Positions 24,813-33,039 of a stretch of 48,776 bases of DNA are shown here, piece by piece. The position numbers were made by a program, and so were the translations under genes. The stretch is from the IMG/VR virus record IMGVR_UViG_3300000553_000064, positions 1 through 48,776 of that record; one strand, written 5' to 3'. The notes under the pieces were generated by a model. The model had not been told where the DNA came from, searched no databases, and worked only from the letters and a program-made list of their open reading frames with translations. Numbering within the stretch: the stretch's first letter is position 1; each line of letters opens with the position of its first letter. The DNA comes from a virus.

Positions 24813-27383
24813 ATGTCAAATGTATTAACTAATAATACTACTGGTAGTATTATATTAGCACTTAACACTAATTCTCCTGGGTCTACTATTTCAATAGCCC
24901 CAGGAGCAAGTTTGTTATATAGTGATGTAGTTATTACAGACGAGGCTAATCCTAATTATAATGTTCCTCTTATTCAAGAATATATAAACTCTGGAATATT
25001 ATTAAATCAAAATCTTTCTGGTTTAACTGGTTCAGAATTACAATTGTTATCTCCAGCTAATCTTGTTATAAATATGACTACTGGAACACCCCAATTATTA
25101 TCTAAAAGTGTTCCAACTAATATAGATAATCAACAAGTATTAGCTTCTAATGATATGGATGGTAAATTACAATATATTTATTATAAATCTGTTCAAGGCA
25201 TGTCATTATCAATGGATTTTGGTGCGACACAGTTTTTAATAGATAATACTAATTTATTATATCCAGATGAAATAACATCATTTGCCGTTCAAGTATATGA
25301 TAGCATTAATGGTATTTTAAAACAAGTTAATCGTTTATATATTGGAACTTTAAGAGAAGGTGTTAAAACTTATACACCCGGTATAGATACAACATATGTA
25401 GATTTTGACCCTACAAATACAGCATTTGATGCTGTAAGTCCTTTATTTAAAAATGTTTTAACTACTGTTATTGAAACTGTTTCCGGACCTACTTACATAG
25501 GCGGCCCTAATGTTATTACTGTTAATTCTACTGATACCCAATTTACAACTTTCTGCCCTACATATATTTTAGGTATAATAAATACACCATATACTTCTGG
25601 CTGTCCTATTTTTGTAGCTACGAGAACTATACAAACAACTATAACTAATAGTTTTGATACAACTGTTTCTATAACAAATCCACCACTTACCGTAACGACA
25701 AATAACGTATATGAAACTAAAGTAGCATTTAAATATTTACACCAACAAATATATGTAAATAATACATTAACAAACACTATTCCTACAATTAATCAGCCAG
25801 TATATTTTAATACTGCTAATAATTGGATATTATTACAGCAAAGTTCTAATTTTACAGCAGACGTTAATATACCTAATATAATAGATATAGAAAATGTTTT
25901 TCCAACAAATATAGTAGACGTAATTACAGAATACATCCCAACAGGTATGCTTGTTCTTACTAAATACCCAAGTGTCGAAGGCGGCCCATCTAACGCATTA
26001 TATTTTATCACTTGCTTTAATAATATAACTAATATACCAATAATATCAAGTTTAGAATTACCATCAGAACTAAAAAATATAAAACTTAAAAATATGTCAT
26101 ATTTATCAGAAATAGATGGTATTAACTATGATATATTTATAACAACAGATACAGAAGTTTGGCGATATTCTTCGAATACAAGTGTTTGGGAACAATTTTT
26201 ATATTTTGGAAATGCTATAAACTATTTAAATACTGCTGTGTCTAATGGTATTTTGTCGTCAGATGGTATAGTAGGATTACAAGAGCTTTCTAATTTTATA
26301 ATGTTGCCTAAAATTAATACTACAAATGCGTATGTTGGCATTTTAGGTTCTGAATTAGGGTTAACCTTTTTTAACTTAAAATTAGTAAATAATGAGTTTA
26401 TTACAAACGCTAAAAATACAGTAAATAAATCAATAAATGTATCTGGCTCTGCTATAATAACTGATATTAAGTTTAATACACATGGGGAGAATATGTATGT
26501 ATTTACATGTTCATATTCCTCTCAAATACCACGAACTTGGTTTAATAATAGCAGTTGTTTACAACTAATAGATAATAGTTCTAAATTAATATCAAATGTT
26601 TATTATTTAAAACCAGATATAGAAGCTAATGGCGACTCCCCATATTATGTCACGCAAAACTCATTACAGCTAAATTATCAACCTTCTGGAGAACAGGCTT
26701 CTTATACACCTGTTTTAATATATTCTGATTATGAATATAACTTACAGTCTGCTAAATATTCATTTAAACTGTCTAACTTTGTCAATGATACTATTTTATG
26801 TAATGAATTAACATCTACATTAGCTTATAAATATTATGTACCTTATATAACAGAACGTATTATTTCAAGTATAAGTCCAGCAGAATTGAACATATTAGAA
26901 CTTAATGAGTATAAACATGCTTTTAGTATACCCTCTATAAATAGTATTTCTATATTTTCAACTTTAGGAACACAGGTTTCCGTTTCAGAAATACAGTCTG
27001 TTGTTTTACCGGACACTTATACATATAATGGCTCGGATTACATGTATTTTGTATGTACAGATTTAACTAACTCTGTTGTAATACCAACAAGTATAATAAC
27101 GCAAGAAGTTTCTGGACAATTTTCTACAACTATTACCTTTGAAAATAGCTTTTCTGGCAGTATATATTTTAATGCTTGTCAGGCACCTTCCGAAGTCTCT
27201 TTTTCTGGATTATTTGGAATAATCGCGCATAACTTCGGAACTTATCCACAAGTCATTTTAGACAGTAGTTCTGCGGCAGTATTAAACGATATTAAATATA
27301 TAGATATAAATAGGCTTGAACTGTCCTTCAAATCTTCAGTAAATACTACAGTTCTTTTGGCAGGTCAGCCCGTATTAGAATAA
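24813..27383 (+). CDS. Large beta-rich tail protein, possible receptor-facing
   Basis: An 856-residue Asn/Thr/Ser/Ile-rich protein with many short beta strands and no predicted membrane span. The first 65 residues form the shared beta domain (LTNNTTGSIILAL, SISIAPGASLL, NYNVPLIQEYINSGILL), whose last segment closely matches the 74-residue protein at 42315. The middle (about 390-480) has IDGINYDIFITTDTEVWRYS and repeated GLTF/GIIG turns suggestive of a propeller or beta-helix surface domain. The C-terminus reads SGLFGIIAHNFGTYPQVIL, similar in style to fibre tips. It is probably a tail spike, fibre or baseplate periphery protein. The family is not recognised. Confidence 0.65.
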   Translation: MSNVLTNNTTGSIILALNTNSPGSTISIAPGASLLYSDVVITDEANPNYNVPLIQEYINSGILLNQNLSGLTGSELQLLSPANLVINMTTGTPQLLSKSVPTNIDNQQVLASNDMDGKLQYIYYKSVQGMSLSMDFGATQFLIDNTNLLYPDEITSFAVQVYDSINGILKQVNRLYIGTLREGVKTYTPGIDTTYVDFDPTNTAFDAVSPLFKNVLTTVIETVSGPTYIGGPNVITVNSTDTQFTTFCPTYILGIINTPYTSGCPIFVATRTIQTTITNSFDTTVSITNPPLTVTTNNVYETKVAFKYLHQQIYVNNTLTNTIPTINQPVYFNTANNWILLQQSSNFTADVNIPNIIDIENVFPTNIVDVITEYIPTGMLVLTKYPSVEGGPSNALYFITCFNNITNIPIISSLELPSELKNIKLKNMSYLSEIDGINYDIFITTDTEVWRYSSNTSVWEQFLYFGNAINYLNTAVSNGILSSDGIVGLQELSNFIMLPKINTTNAYVGILGSELGLTFFNLKLVNNEFITNAKNTVNKSINVSGSAIITDIKFNTHGENMYVFTCSYSSQIPRTWFNNSSCLQLIDNSSKLISNVYYLKPDIEANGDSPYYVTQNSLQLNYQPSGEQASYTPVLIYSDYEYNLQSAKYSFKLSNFVNDTILCNELTSTLAYKYYVPYITERIISSISPAELNILELNEYKHAFSIPSINSISIFSTLGTQVSVSEIQSVVLPDTYTYNGSDYMYFVCTDLTNSVVIPTSIITQEVSGQFSTTITFENSFSGSIYFNACQAPSEVSFSGLFGIIAHNFGTYPQVILDSSSAAVLNDIKYIDINRLELSFKSSVNTTVLLAGQPVLE

Positions 27384-27395
27384 TTGTTTTGATAG

Positions 27396-27410
27396 AAATA
27401 AGTTTATAGG
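27396..27410 (+). promoter_or_regulatory. AATTAAsTT-type box upstream of the 421-residue gene
   Basis: AAATAAGTTTATAGG ends 7 bases before the ATG at 27418; ATAGG overlaps the ribosome site. Confidence 0.45.
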
Positions 27411-27417
27411 TAAAATA

Positions 27418-28683
27418 ATGACAACTTCCTCATCTTCAGTTCCAGTTTTAGGCCCAGTATTATATTTTACATCAACAGATGGTTATTCTTACGATGTAGA
27501 TAATAGGCCATTATCTAATTTAGATACAAATATTAGACACATAAATACTTCTCTTGTTGGTATAGGATATGGTGAACACGCTTCTTTAGCTGGCGGCCAA
27601 TTAGCTCCTGGAACAGTAGTTTCTTTAGCACCAAATGGAGCTATTTTTTATCCAATTACAGTCCCCTCTGTTAATTTAATGCAGAATATTGTTGGCCTTG
27701 TTATTGGAGCTACAGACTCCGGTTTAAATAGAGTTATTTGGTCTTCAAAGCATTTAGATTTAGATGTTATTGGTTTAACTTCGATAACTGCTGGACAAGC
27801 TTCTGGTAGCTATTTAACTACGCAATCTGGTGGTAATGGAGCTATTGTTGTAAAAACAACACCAAATACAACAACAGACTATATTTTAGGTAGAATTAAA
27901 AACGGACCATATATCGAAGTTAATACAGCAGCAGAACTTATTGCTAATGATGCTTCTATAGCAGTAAATAATGCTGTATTAGATAATCATGCTAATATGT
28001 ATGGTTTTACAAGATTAAGAAACTTATTAATGTATATTGATATGGGAGTCACTCCTATGCAATATATTAAAAGAACTGTTAGACAGTCTGATTATTATGG
28101 AGTAAGCTCTGTTGTAAATCCAATGAACGTTGGGCTATCTTCTGATTTAACTACTATAGCTCCGCTGTCTTCCGACTCTACTGTCTATGGTAGCGCTCTT
28201 GATAATAAAGTAATCAAAGAAAGTTATACAAGTTATATAAATACTGGAGTTTCTCCATCAGATTCCGTATCTGTAAGTGGAGTAGCAAGCACTTGGTCTT
28301 CTATTGTATACGCAACTGCTCTTCCTTATAGTTATAATTCTCAAAACTACGAACTTCAACAAATTGCCTCTACTGGTGGATTTGATTATAGTTCTAACGT
28401 TCAGTTATTTAAAAACTTTCAAATTGATAAATACTATCAATATAATAAAACAATTTCTGCTAACCTTGTTGGTAAAATAGCAGCTACTGCTACAGTATTT
28501 AATCCATTAAATATTTCGGGCCAAGGTGGAGAAACTACCAGAACTATAGTTTGGGACTTCTTCTCTTATAGTATTTCTGGATTAGAAACATATAAATATA
28601 GAGTAATAACAAATGGACAGTCCTCTGAAACTGCTTTGTTATCCAGCACAGGAATATTCCCATCCGTATTAATAACGATTTAA
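27418..28683 (+). CDS. Tail/baseplate structural protein with DVDNRPL motif
   Basis: A 421-residue soluble protein. Near the N-terminus it carries YSYDVDNRPLSNLDTNI, almost the same motif as in the 865-residue protein at 29803 (YDVDVDNRPLLDIQNNI), which suggests a common docking segment on the baseplate. The rest is beta-rich with a helical stretch at about 175-230 (ELIANDASIAVNNAVLDNHA, then FTRLRNLLMYIDMGVTPMQY). No enzymatic motif is seen. It lies between the large beta protein and the gp26-like gene, and is likely a fibre base or baseplate periphery component. Confidence 0.65.
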   Translation: MTTSSSSVPVLGPVLYFTSTDGYSYDVDNRPLSNLDTNIRHINTSLVGIGYGEHASLAGGQLAPGTVVSLAPNGAIFYPITVPSVNLMQNIVGLVIGATDSGLNRVIWSSKHLDLDVIGLTSITAGQASGSYLTTQSGGNGAIVVKTTPNTTTDYILGRIKNGPYIEVNTAAELIANDASIAVNNAVLDNHANMYGFTRLRNLLMYIDMGVTPMQYIKRTVRQSDYYGVSSVVNPMNVGLSSDLTTIAPLSSDSTVYGSALDNKVIKESYTSYINTGVSPSDSVSVSGVASTWSSIVYATALPYSYNSQNYELQQIASTGGFDYSSNVQLFKNFQIDKYYQYNKTISANLVGKIAATATVFNPLNISGQGGETTRTIVWDFFSYSISGLETYKYRVITNGQSSETALLSSTGIFPSVLITI

Positions 28684-28693
28684 CAGAGTTTAC

Positions 28694-29482
28694 ATGTCAA
28701 ACATGATACAACCAGCTTTTGATTTAAAGACATTACTACCACCATTCCATACGCATAAACTACCATCAGCTGGCTTTTTCTCTGAAACTCCCGCAGAAAT
28801 AAATATTCGTGGTCTTACCATCAGAGAATTAAAGCATTTAACAGCTTCTGGAAGATTAGATAAGAAAGTATTTGACCAAACTATTGCTTCTTGCGTTAAA
28901 GAAACTATAGATTTTTCAAACTTATTATTACAAGATTATAATTATATTGTATATTTAACAAGACTTTATACTTCTGGTTCTGAAGCCAGTGGTGCCAAAC
29001 GGTGTGAAAATCCACAATGCGGTACTAAATACAATTTTAAATACGATTTAACAGAACACGCAGAGACAACATTTTTGGAAGAAGTTTTACCAATATCTAA
29101 AACTGTTATTTTACCAAGATTTAAAGAACGTTTTGGATATGAAGTAGTAGCAGAAGTTAAACCACTAACCCGTGGAGATTATCTAAAAATAGATAAAGCT
29201 ATTCAGCAAGCGGCAGACCAAGCAGCCAAGACTGGACAACCTATGTCCAGCTACCCTCTTACCGAGCTTCTAAAGGCCCATATCATGTCGATATCAGGTT
29301 TGCCTGCCCAAGTACCCAAAGAACAGCTTCTGGACTATTTAGACCCATCAGAGGCTAATTTAATAACATCAGCATACCCAGATGATAATTTTGGTTTATC
29401 TGGTAAGGCTATTACTATTTGTCCAGTTTGTAAGACAGAACAGGAGTTCGTGATTCCGTTCACGGACATCTTTTTTCAATAG
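28694..29482 (+). CDS. 26: Baseplate hub assembly protein, gp26-like, with zinc ribbon
   Basis: A 262-residue protein resembling the T4 gp26 baseplate family: the early motif HKLPSAGFFSE, then INIRGLTIRELKHLTASGRL and the helix VFDQTIASCVKETIDFSNLL. Four cysteines, C104-x4-C109 in RCENPQCGTKY and C243-x2-C246 in CPVCKTEQ, form a likely zinc ribbon split across the chain. Such proteins act in baseplate/hub assembly. The 0-frame stops at 29480, just after six T, while a coding-like frame continues in +1 to 29744, so an extended product made by frameshifting is likely (see next entry). The ATG at 28694 is preceded by AGAG; a second ATG three codons later is possible. Confidence 0.68.
   Translation: MSNMIQPAFDLKTLLPPFHTHKLPSAGFFSETPAEINIRGLTIRELKHLTASGRLDKKVFDQTIASCVKETIDFSNLLLQDYNYIVYLTRLYTSGSEASGAKRCENPQCGTKYNFKYDLTEHAETTFLEEVLPISKTVILPRFKERFGYEVVAEVKPLTRGDYLKIDKAIQQAADQAAKTGQPMSSYPLTELLKAHIMSISGLPAQVPKEQLLDYLDPSEANLITSAYPDDNFGLSGKAITICPVCKTEQEFVIPFTDIFFQ
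29471..29477 (+). other. Candidate +1 (or -2) programmed frameshift site
   Basis: The 0-frame reads ATC TTT TTT CAA TAG. Skipping one T, or moving back two bases, on the T6 run (29471-29476) leads into TTC AAT AGT and 89 open codons. The stop TAG follows one codon after the run, as is common at programmed sites. A one-base homopolymer error would give the same picture. Confidence 0.5.
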
Positions 29483-29744
29483 TTTCTTAAACCTTGATAT
29501 TCCTATTACCCAAGAGTACTATAACGTTATCGAATCAATTTTATTAGAGTTTTTTCATAATGGATTAACATATAAAGATATAATACAACTTCAAGTTTTT
29601 TTAAGAGTAGTTTTAAAAATGGAGTTTATGTATACAGATTTTGCTACACCAATAGATTTTATGAATTACTATAGTGTAGCAGAAGAGATTGAAAGAAAAA
29701 AACAAGAAGAAATAGAAAACAGCAAAAGAGAGCAATATAAATAA
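29475..29744 (+). CDS. +1-frame extension of the gp26-like protein
   Basis: Eighty-nine codons open in the +1 frame relative to the gp26-like gene, ending at TAA 29742-29744. The product starts FNSFLNLDIPITQEYYNVIE, continues with helical segments (LTYKDIIQLQVFLRVVLKME, DFMNYYSVAEEIERKKQEEI) and ends in a charged coil. The frame has no ATG, GTG or TTG until an ATG halfway (residue 49), and a TGA closes it upstream at 29448-29450, so independent initiation would lose the best-looking part. A frameshift on the T6 run would give a fusion of about 349 residues. This is the arrangement of tail assembly chaperones (lambda G/GT, Mu 41/42). A sequencing indel or an ancient split gene are the alternatives. 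The 307-base interval has no other gene. Confidence 0.6.
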   Translation, partial: FNSFLNLDIPITQEYYNVIESILLEFFHNGLTYKDIIQLQVFLRVVLKMEFMYTDFATPIDFMNYYSVAEEIERKKQEEIENSKREQYK

Positions 29745-29745
29745 T

Positions 29746-29764
29746 ATGGGCCTGTCTGGCCCAT
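29746..29764 (+). terminator. Hairpin after the frameshifted extension
   Basis: ATGGGCC (29746-29752), loop TGTCT and GGCCCAT (29758-29764) form a perfect 7-bp stem two bases after the TAA. Only a broken T tract (TATTATATA) follows, so termination may be partial. Confidence 0.6.
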
Positions 29765-29778
29765 TATTATATAAGGGT

Positions 29779-29791
29779 AATTAATTTTGAG
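29779..29791 (+). promoter_or_regulatory. AATTAAsTT-type box upstream of the 865-residue gene
   Basis: AATTAATTTTGAG lies after the hairpin and 11 bases before the ATG at 29803. The G/C at position 7 of the box is T here. Confidence 0.3.
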
Positions 29792-29802
29792 TGAGACTTT
29801 TC

Positions 29803-32400
29803 ATGCCAATAAATCTAAAACCTGTTAATGTTTATCAAGAGTTTGAACCATACGATGTTGATGTAGACAATAGACCACTATTAGATATACAAAACAATAT
29901 TCAAGAAATAGTAGGTTTATTAGAAAACTCTGGCTTTTATTCTGAAATAGCGGCAGATCCTTCTCAACTACCGGCTGGCGGATTTTCTACATTTACTTGT
30001 GCTTGTATTGGTACAAATAGCTTATTAATCCCAATAGACATATCTAAATCTATTATTGAAATTGATTATACTACCTTGCCAATTGTATTAATTCTTGGAT
30101 ATAATATAGATACAAACACTTATCAATGTCTATCCTTTTCTGCTGGCATAACTTTAACCAGCAAATTCGCATCCTTTGTTTCTGGTTCTCAAGGAAGATT
30201 ATTAAAAGTTGGCCCTGGCGGTGTTTTAGTTGACCAAATGTACTATGATTTGGCTTATGCTTCGTCTGGTTATCAATCTTTATACGTTGGTAAAATATTA
30301 GGCCCTAATAGTATAGTTTTTGGTGGAAACCAAGTTAGTATTTTAGGAAATAATTTTTATTTAGCTAAAAATAGAGACGACTCGACTTCTGGATTAATAA
30401 CAGTTCAAAGAGCTAATTCTACTTCGAACACAGTATTTAAGTCTGTAAACATTAATGATGTAGGCTCTTCTTATAATTATGCTGAATATGTTAATAGTTA
30501 TGGAGCTATAAGTTCTAATTCTTATTCTGTACCAATATATTTTTCTTCTTCGGAATTAGATTTTGACCAATCTACTGGATTATTTTTAGCTCCGGTATTA
30601 GAAGCTCAACTTAATGAAATACACTTTTTAACCCCTTCCATAACTACTTTCACAGGGGCTTCTCAAACATATTTAACAGCTGGTATAAATGTAAGAAGTT
30701 TATTAGATTTTACTTCTTTAAACTTAATACATACTTCAACATATTCAAATAGCATATCAGAATTAACACAAGATATTAGCACTAAACTTATTTTTCAAGA
30801 TAGAGTTTCCTCTACTCCAGTTCCTATTGGTTTACAATTTAATAATACTCCTATAACTGTAGGAGATAAAATACTTGCTTCAACAAACCAACCAGCTAAT
30901 CTATTACCAATTACTGATACTACCGGTATTACTATTGCTGATTATTTTAACACCGCCGGTGGTTATATTGGCGGTGTCCAGGATAATTCTGCTCTAACTA
31001 CTACAAGGAATACAGTATCACAAGACCAATTAATACAATCAAATGCTAATTTTACTACAAACGGCATAAATGATTATTCTAACAGTTTTACTTTACTAAT
31101 TTCTGCTAAATCAAATACGTCTATACCATCAAATATTGCTCTTTCTTCTGATGGATATATTAATTTAAGTTCTGGTAATGGTATTTTAACAAACCAAAAA
31201 AATCCTGTATTAGATGCTGAACTAACTTCAAAAAAATATGTAGATACTCAGGTATTGAGTATAGCATCTTCTGCTAATACAAAAGTTCCTTTAACTGGAA
31301 CAACTAATAAAGACGCCTCTGGAAATATATCTACTGCTCCAATTACAGGTAAACTTGATTTTGATGTCACTAACAGCCAAATATCAACTTCACAAGTATT
31401 AGTATTTAATAGTATAAATACAGCAGATATTTTATCCGCAAATCCCATTAATGTTTTTCAATCTGATGGGACAGATTATCAAATTGTAAAGGTAGGAAAT
31501 ACTGCTTGGAACACATCAAACAGCGTTTTAACTAATTTACAAGGAATTAGAGAAGCCGTAAGTAAAGATTTTTTATACAGTTATTACGAACAAGTTTCTT
31601 CAACTGGAGCTTTTGTACAAACATCTCCAGCTAATCCAACTATACCACAAAATATAACTGGACAAATAACTATTACAGGCGCTCCTGGAGATACTGGTGT
31701 CCAACTTGAGTTAGAAAATGTGTTGTCTGATAGTGTTAATTTAAGGTTAACTACTACAACAGGCTCCCCAGTTGATTTTACTATGGATAATAGTGCTTTA
31801 ACTATAAGTTCTCCATTAGCTCCAGTATTATTAACAAGAGCTTCTGTAAATACTGATGCCGCATTATCTATCCCAACAAAAGGTTATGTAGATGCCGCAG
31901 TTGCTTCCGTAACAGCCGCTACAGTAACTCCGTTTTATGCTATTTGGAACCAAAAAAATGCTCCTGGTTCTCTTATAACTGTAGGTAGTATTACGTATTC
32001 TTGTGCTTTTGCTACTTCTGGAACAGACGCTGGAGCAGATACGCAAACTAATTTATCTTCGTTATTTACACCAGGAGCTGGTGGTTTACTATATAAAGCA
32101 TCTAATGCTCATCCAATAGTATTACAAATAAACGCTGGAGCTTCTTGGTATCAACAGGTAGGTCCTGGAGGCGGAAACCAGCAGTGGAGAACAAGTTGTA
32201 ATATTTTAGTAAATACTACTATTGTTGCGTCATCCGAGGAACAATTTTCTGGTTCACTTTCCGCAAGACCAACCTCTTCTGTATCATCTATTGTAGTATT
32301 AAATCCTGGAGATACGTTAGTTGTTGGTGCTAAAGTTAATAGCGATTTAACTGGAACAAACGCTATTGACCAATATTTAAGTATGGCAAGAATAGGATAA
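29803..32400 (+). CDS. Tail fibre-like protein with DVDNRPL motif and C-terminal tip domain
   Basis: An 865-residue protein. The N-terminus holds the DVDNRPL docking motif also seen in the product at 27418. The middle has fibre-shaft phrases such as LTSKKYVDTQVLSIASSANT and, near residue 690, AALSIPTKGYVDAAVASVTA, typical of trimeric fibres. The last 150 or so residues (from FYAIWNQKNAPGSLITVGSI to the end) look like a compact beta domain with LLYKASNAHPIVLQINAGAS and VSSIVVLNPGDTLVVGAKVN, in the style of TNF/C1q-like fibre tips. It probably contributes to host contact. The ATG at 29803 is preferred; a GTG 12 bases earlier would place the start inside the GAGTGAG ribosome site. Confidence 0.7.
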   Translation: MPINLKPVNVYQEFEPYDVDVDNRPLLDIQNNIQEIVGLLENSGFYSEIAADPSQLPAGGFSTFTCACIGTNSLLIPIDISKSIIEIDYTTLPIVLILGYNIDTNTYQCLSFSAGITLTSKFASFVSGSQGRLLKVGPGGVLVDQMYYDLAYASSGYQSLYVGKILGPNSIVFGGNQVSILGNNFYLAKNRDDSTSGLITVQRANSTSNTVFKSVNINDVGSSYNYAEYVNSYGAISSNSYSVPIYFSSSELDFDQSTGLFLAPVLEAQLNEIHFLTPSITTFTGASQTYLTAGINVRSLLDFTSLNLIHTSTYSNSISELTQDISTKLIFQDRVSSTPVPIGLQFNNTPITVGDKILASTNQPANLLPITDTTGITIADYFNTAGGYIGGVQDNSALTTTRNTVSQDQLIQSNANFTTNGINDYSNSFTLLISAKSNTSIPSNIALSSDGYINLSSGNGILTNQKNPVLDAELTSKKYVDTQVLSIASSANTKVPLTGTTNKDASGNISTAPITGKLDFDVTNSQISTSQVLVFNSINTADILSANPINVFQSDGTDYQIVKVGNTAWNTSNSVLTNLQGIREAVSKDFLYSYYEQVSSTGAFVQTSPANPTIPQNITGQITITGAPGDTGVQLELENVLSDSVNLRLTTTTGSPVDFTMDNSALTISSPLAPVLLTRASVNTDAALSIPTKGYVDAAVASVTAATVTPFYAIWNQKNAPGSLITVGSITYSCAFATSGTDAGADTQTNLSSLFTPGAGGLLYKASNAHPIVLQINAGASWYQQVGPGGGNQQWRTSCNILVNTTIVASSEEQFSGSLSARPTSSVSSIVVLNPGDTLVVGAKVNSDLTGTNAIDQYLSMARIG

Positions 32401-32406
32401 TTAAAA

Positions 32407-33039
32407 ATGGATAATAAGATTGTACATTATAGCGCTTCTCAAACAATACCAGACGCAGAGTTTTTACCTCTTTTACGAGATGAAGCTCCTTATTATGGTA
32501 ATTTAAATAGACCAGCTCAATCTGCTTTTGATTTAGCCAGTACTGTAGCTGAATTACAATCTTGGGGTGGATTAGTTAGTATTGTAAATCCAGCAAATCA
32601 AACACATGTTTTTCAATTATATGAAATTGGTAGAATACAAGATGGAGAAACTCTGGTAGCTTCGACAATAACAGACCCTCCTTATAGCAGATATGGTATT
32701 GTAGTTGCGGAAGCAGAGTTTAATCCAATTTCTGGGTTATATTCAAATATAGTAGTATGTACTTTCTGCCCAAACTTTGTATATCCTGTAGCGCCTCTTT
32801 GGACTGGTGATGCTAATGGAGAATATTTGTATCTTAATGTCCCTAATTCAGACGCTACATATTTAACAAGCACTCCAGGAATAAGCAGCGGAAATATTTC
32901 AAGAGCACCATTAGCAGTTAAAACGGGAACAAACACTATATTCTTTTCTGGAACAGCAAGATTATTTGGTATAAATACAGGAATAGTTTTATCTGGCCCA
33001 ACTGGTGCTACTGGCCCAACTGGTGCTACTGGTGTATAA
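32407..33039 (+). CDS. Small structural protein with short collagen-like tail
   Basis: A 210-residue beta-rich protein. Its N-terminal part contains YYGNLNRPAQSAFDLASTVA, a looser version of the NRP docking motif seen at 27418 and 29803. The C-terminus ends in GPTGATGPTGATG, a few Gly-x-y triplets of collagen type that often trimerise phage fibres. It overlaps the next gene by one base (TAATG), so translation is coupled to the wedge protein. It is likely a trimeric accessory fibre or plug on the baseplate; the family is not recognised. AGGATAATT upstream serves as ribosome site. Confidence 0.68.
   Translation: MDNKIVHYSASQTIPDAEFLPLLRDEAPYYGNLNRPAQSAFDLASTVAELQSWGGLVSIVNPANQTHVFQLYEIGRIQDGETLVASTITDPPYSRYGIVVAEAEFNPISGLYSNIVVCTFCPNFVYPVAPLWTGDANGEYLYLNVPNSDATYLTSTPGISSGNISRAPLAVKTGTNTIFFSGTARLFGINTGIVLSGPTGATGPTGATGV

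Noticed and set aside
29470-29476. Classical -1 slippery heptamer C TTT TTT at the end of the gp26-like gene
   Set aside because: The -1 frame runs TCA ATA GTT TCT TAA and stops after four codons. Only +1 or -2 reaches the long open frame.
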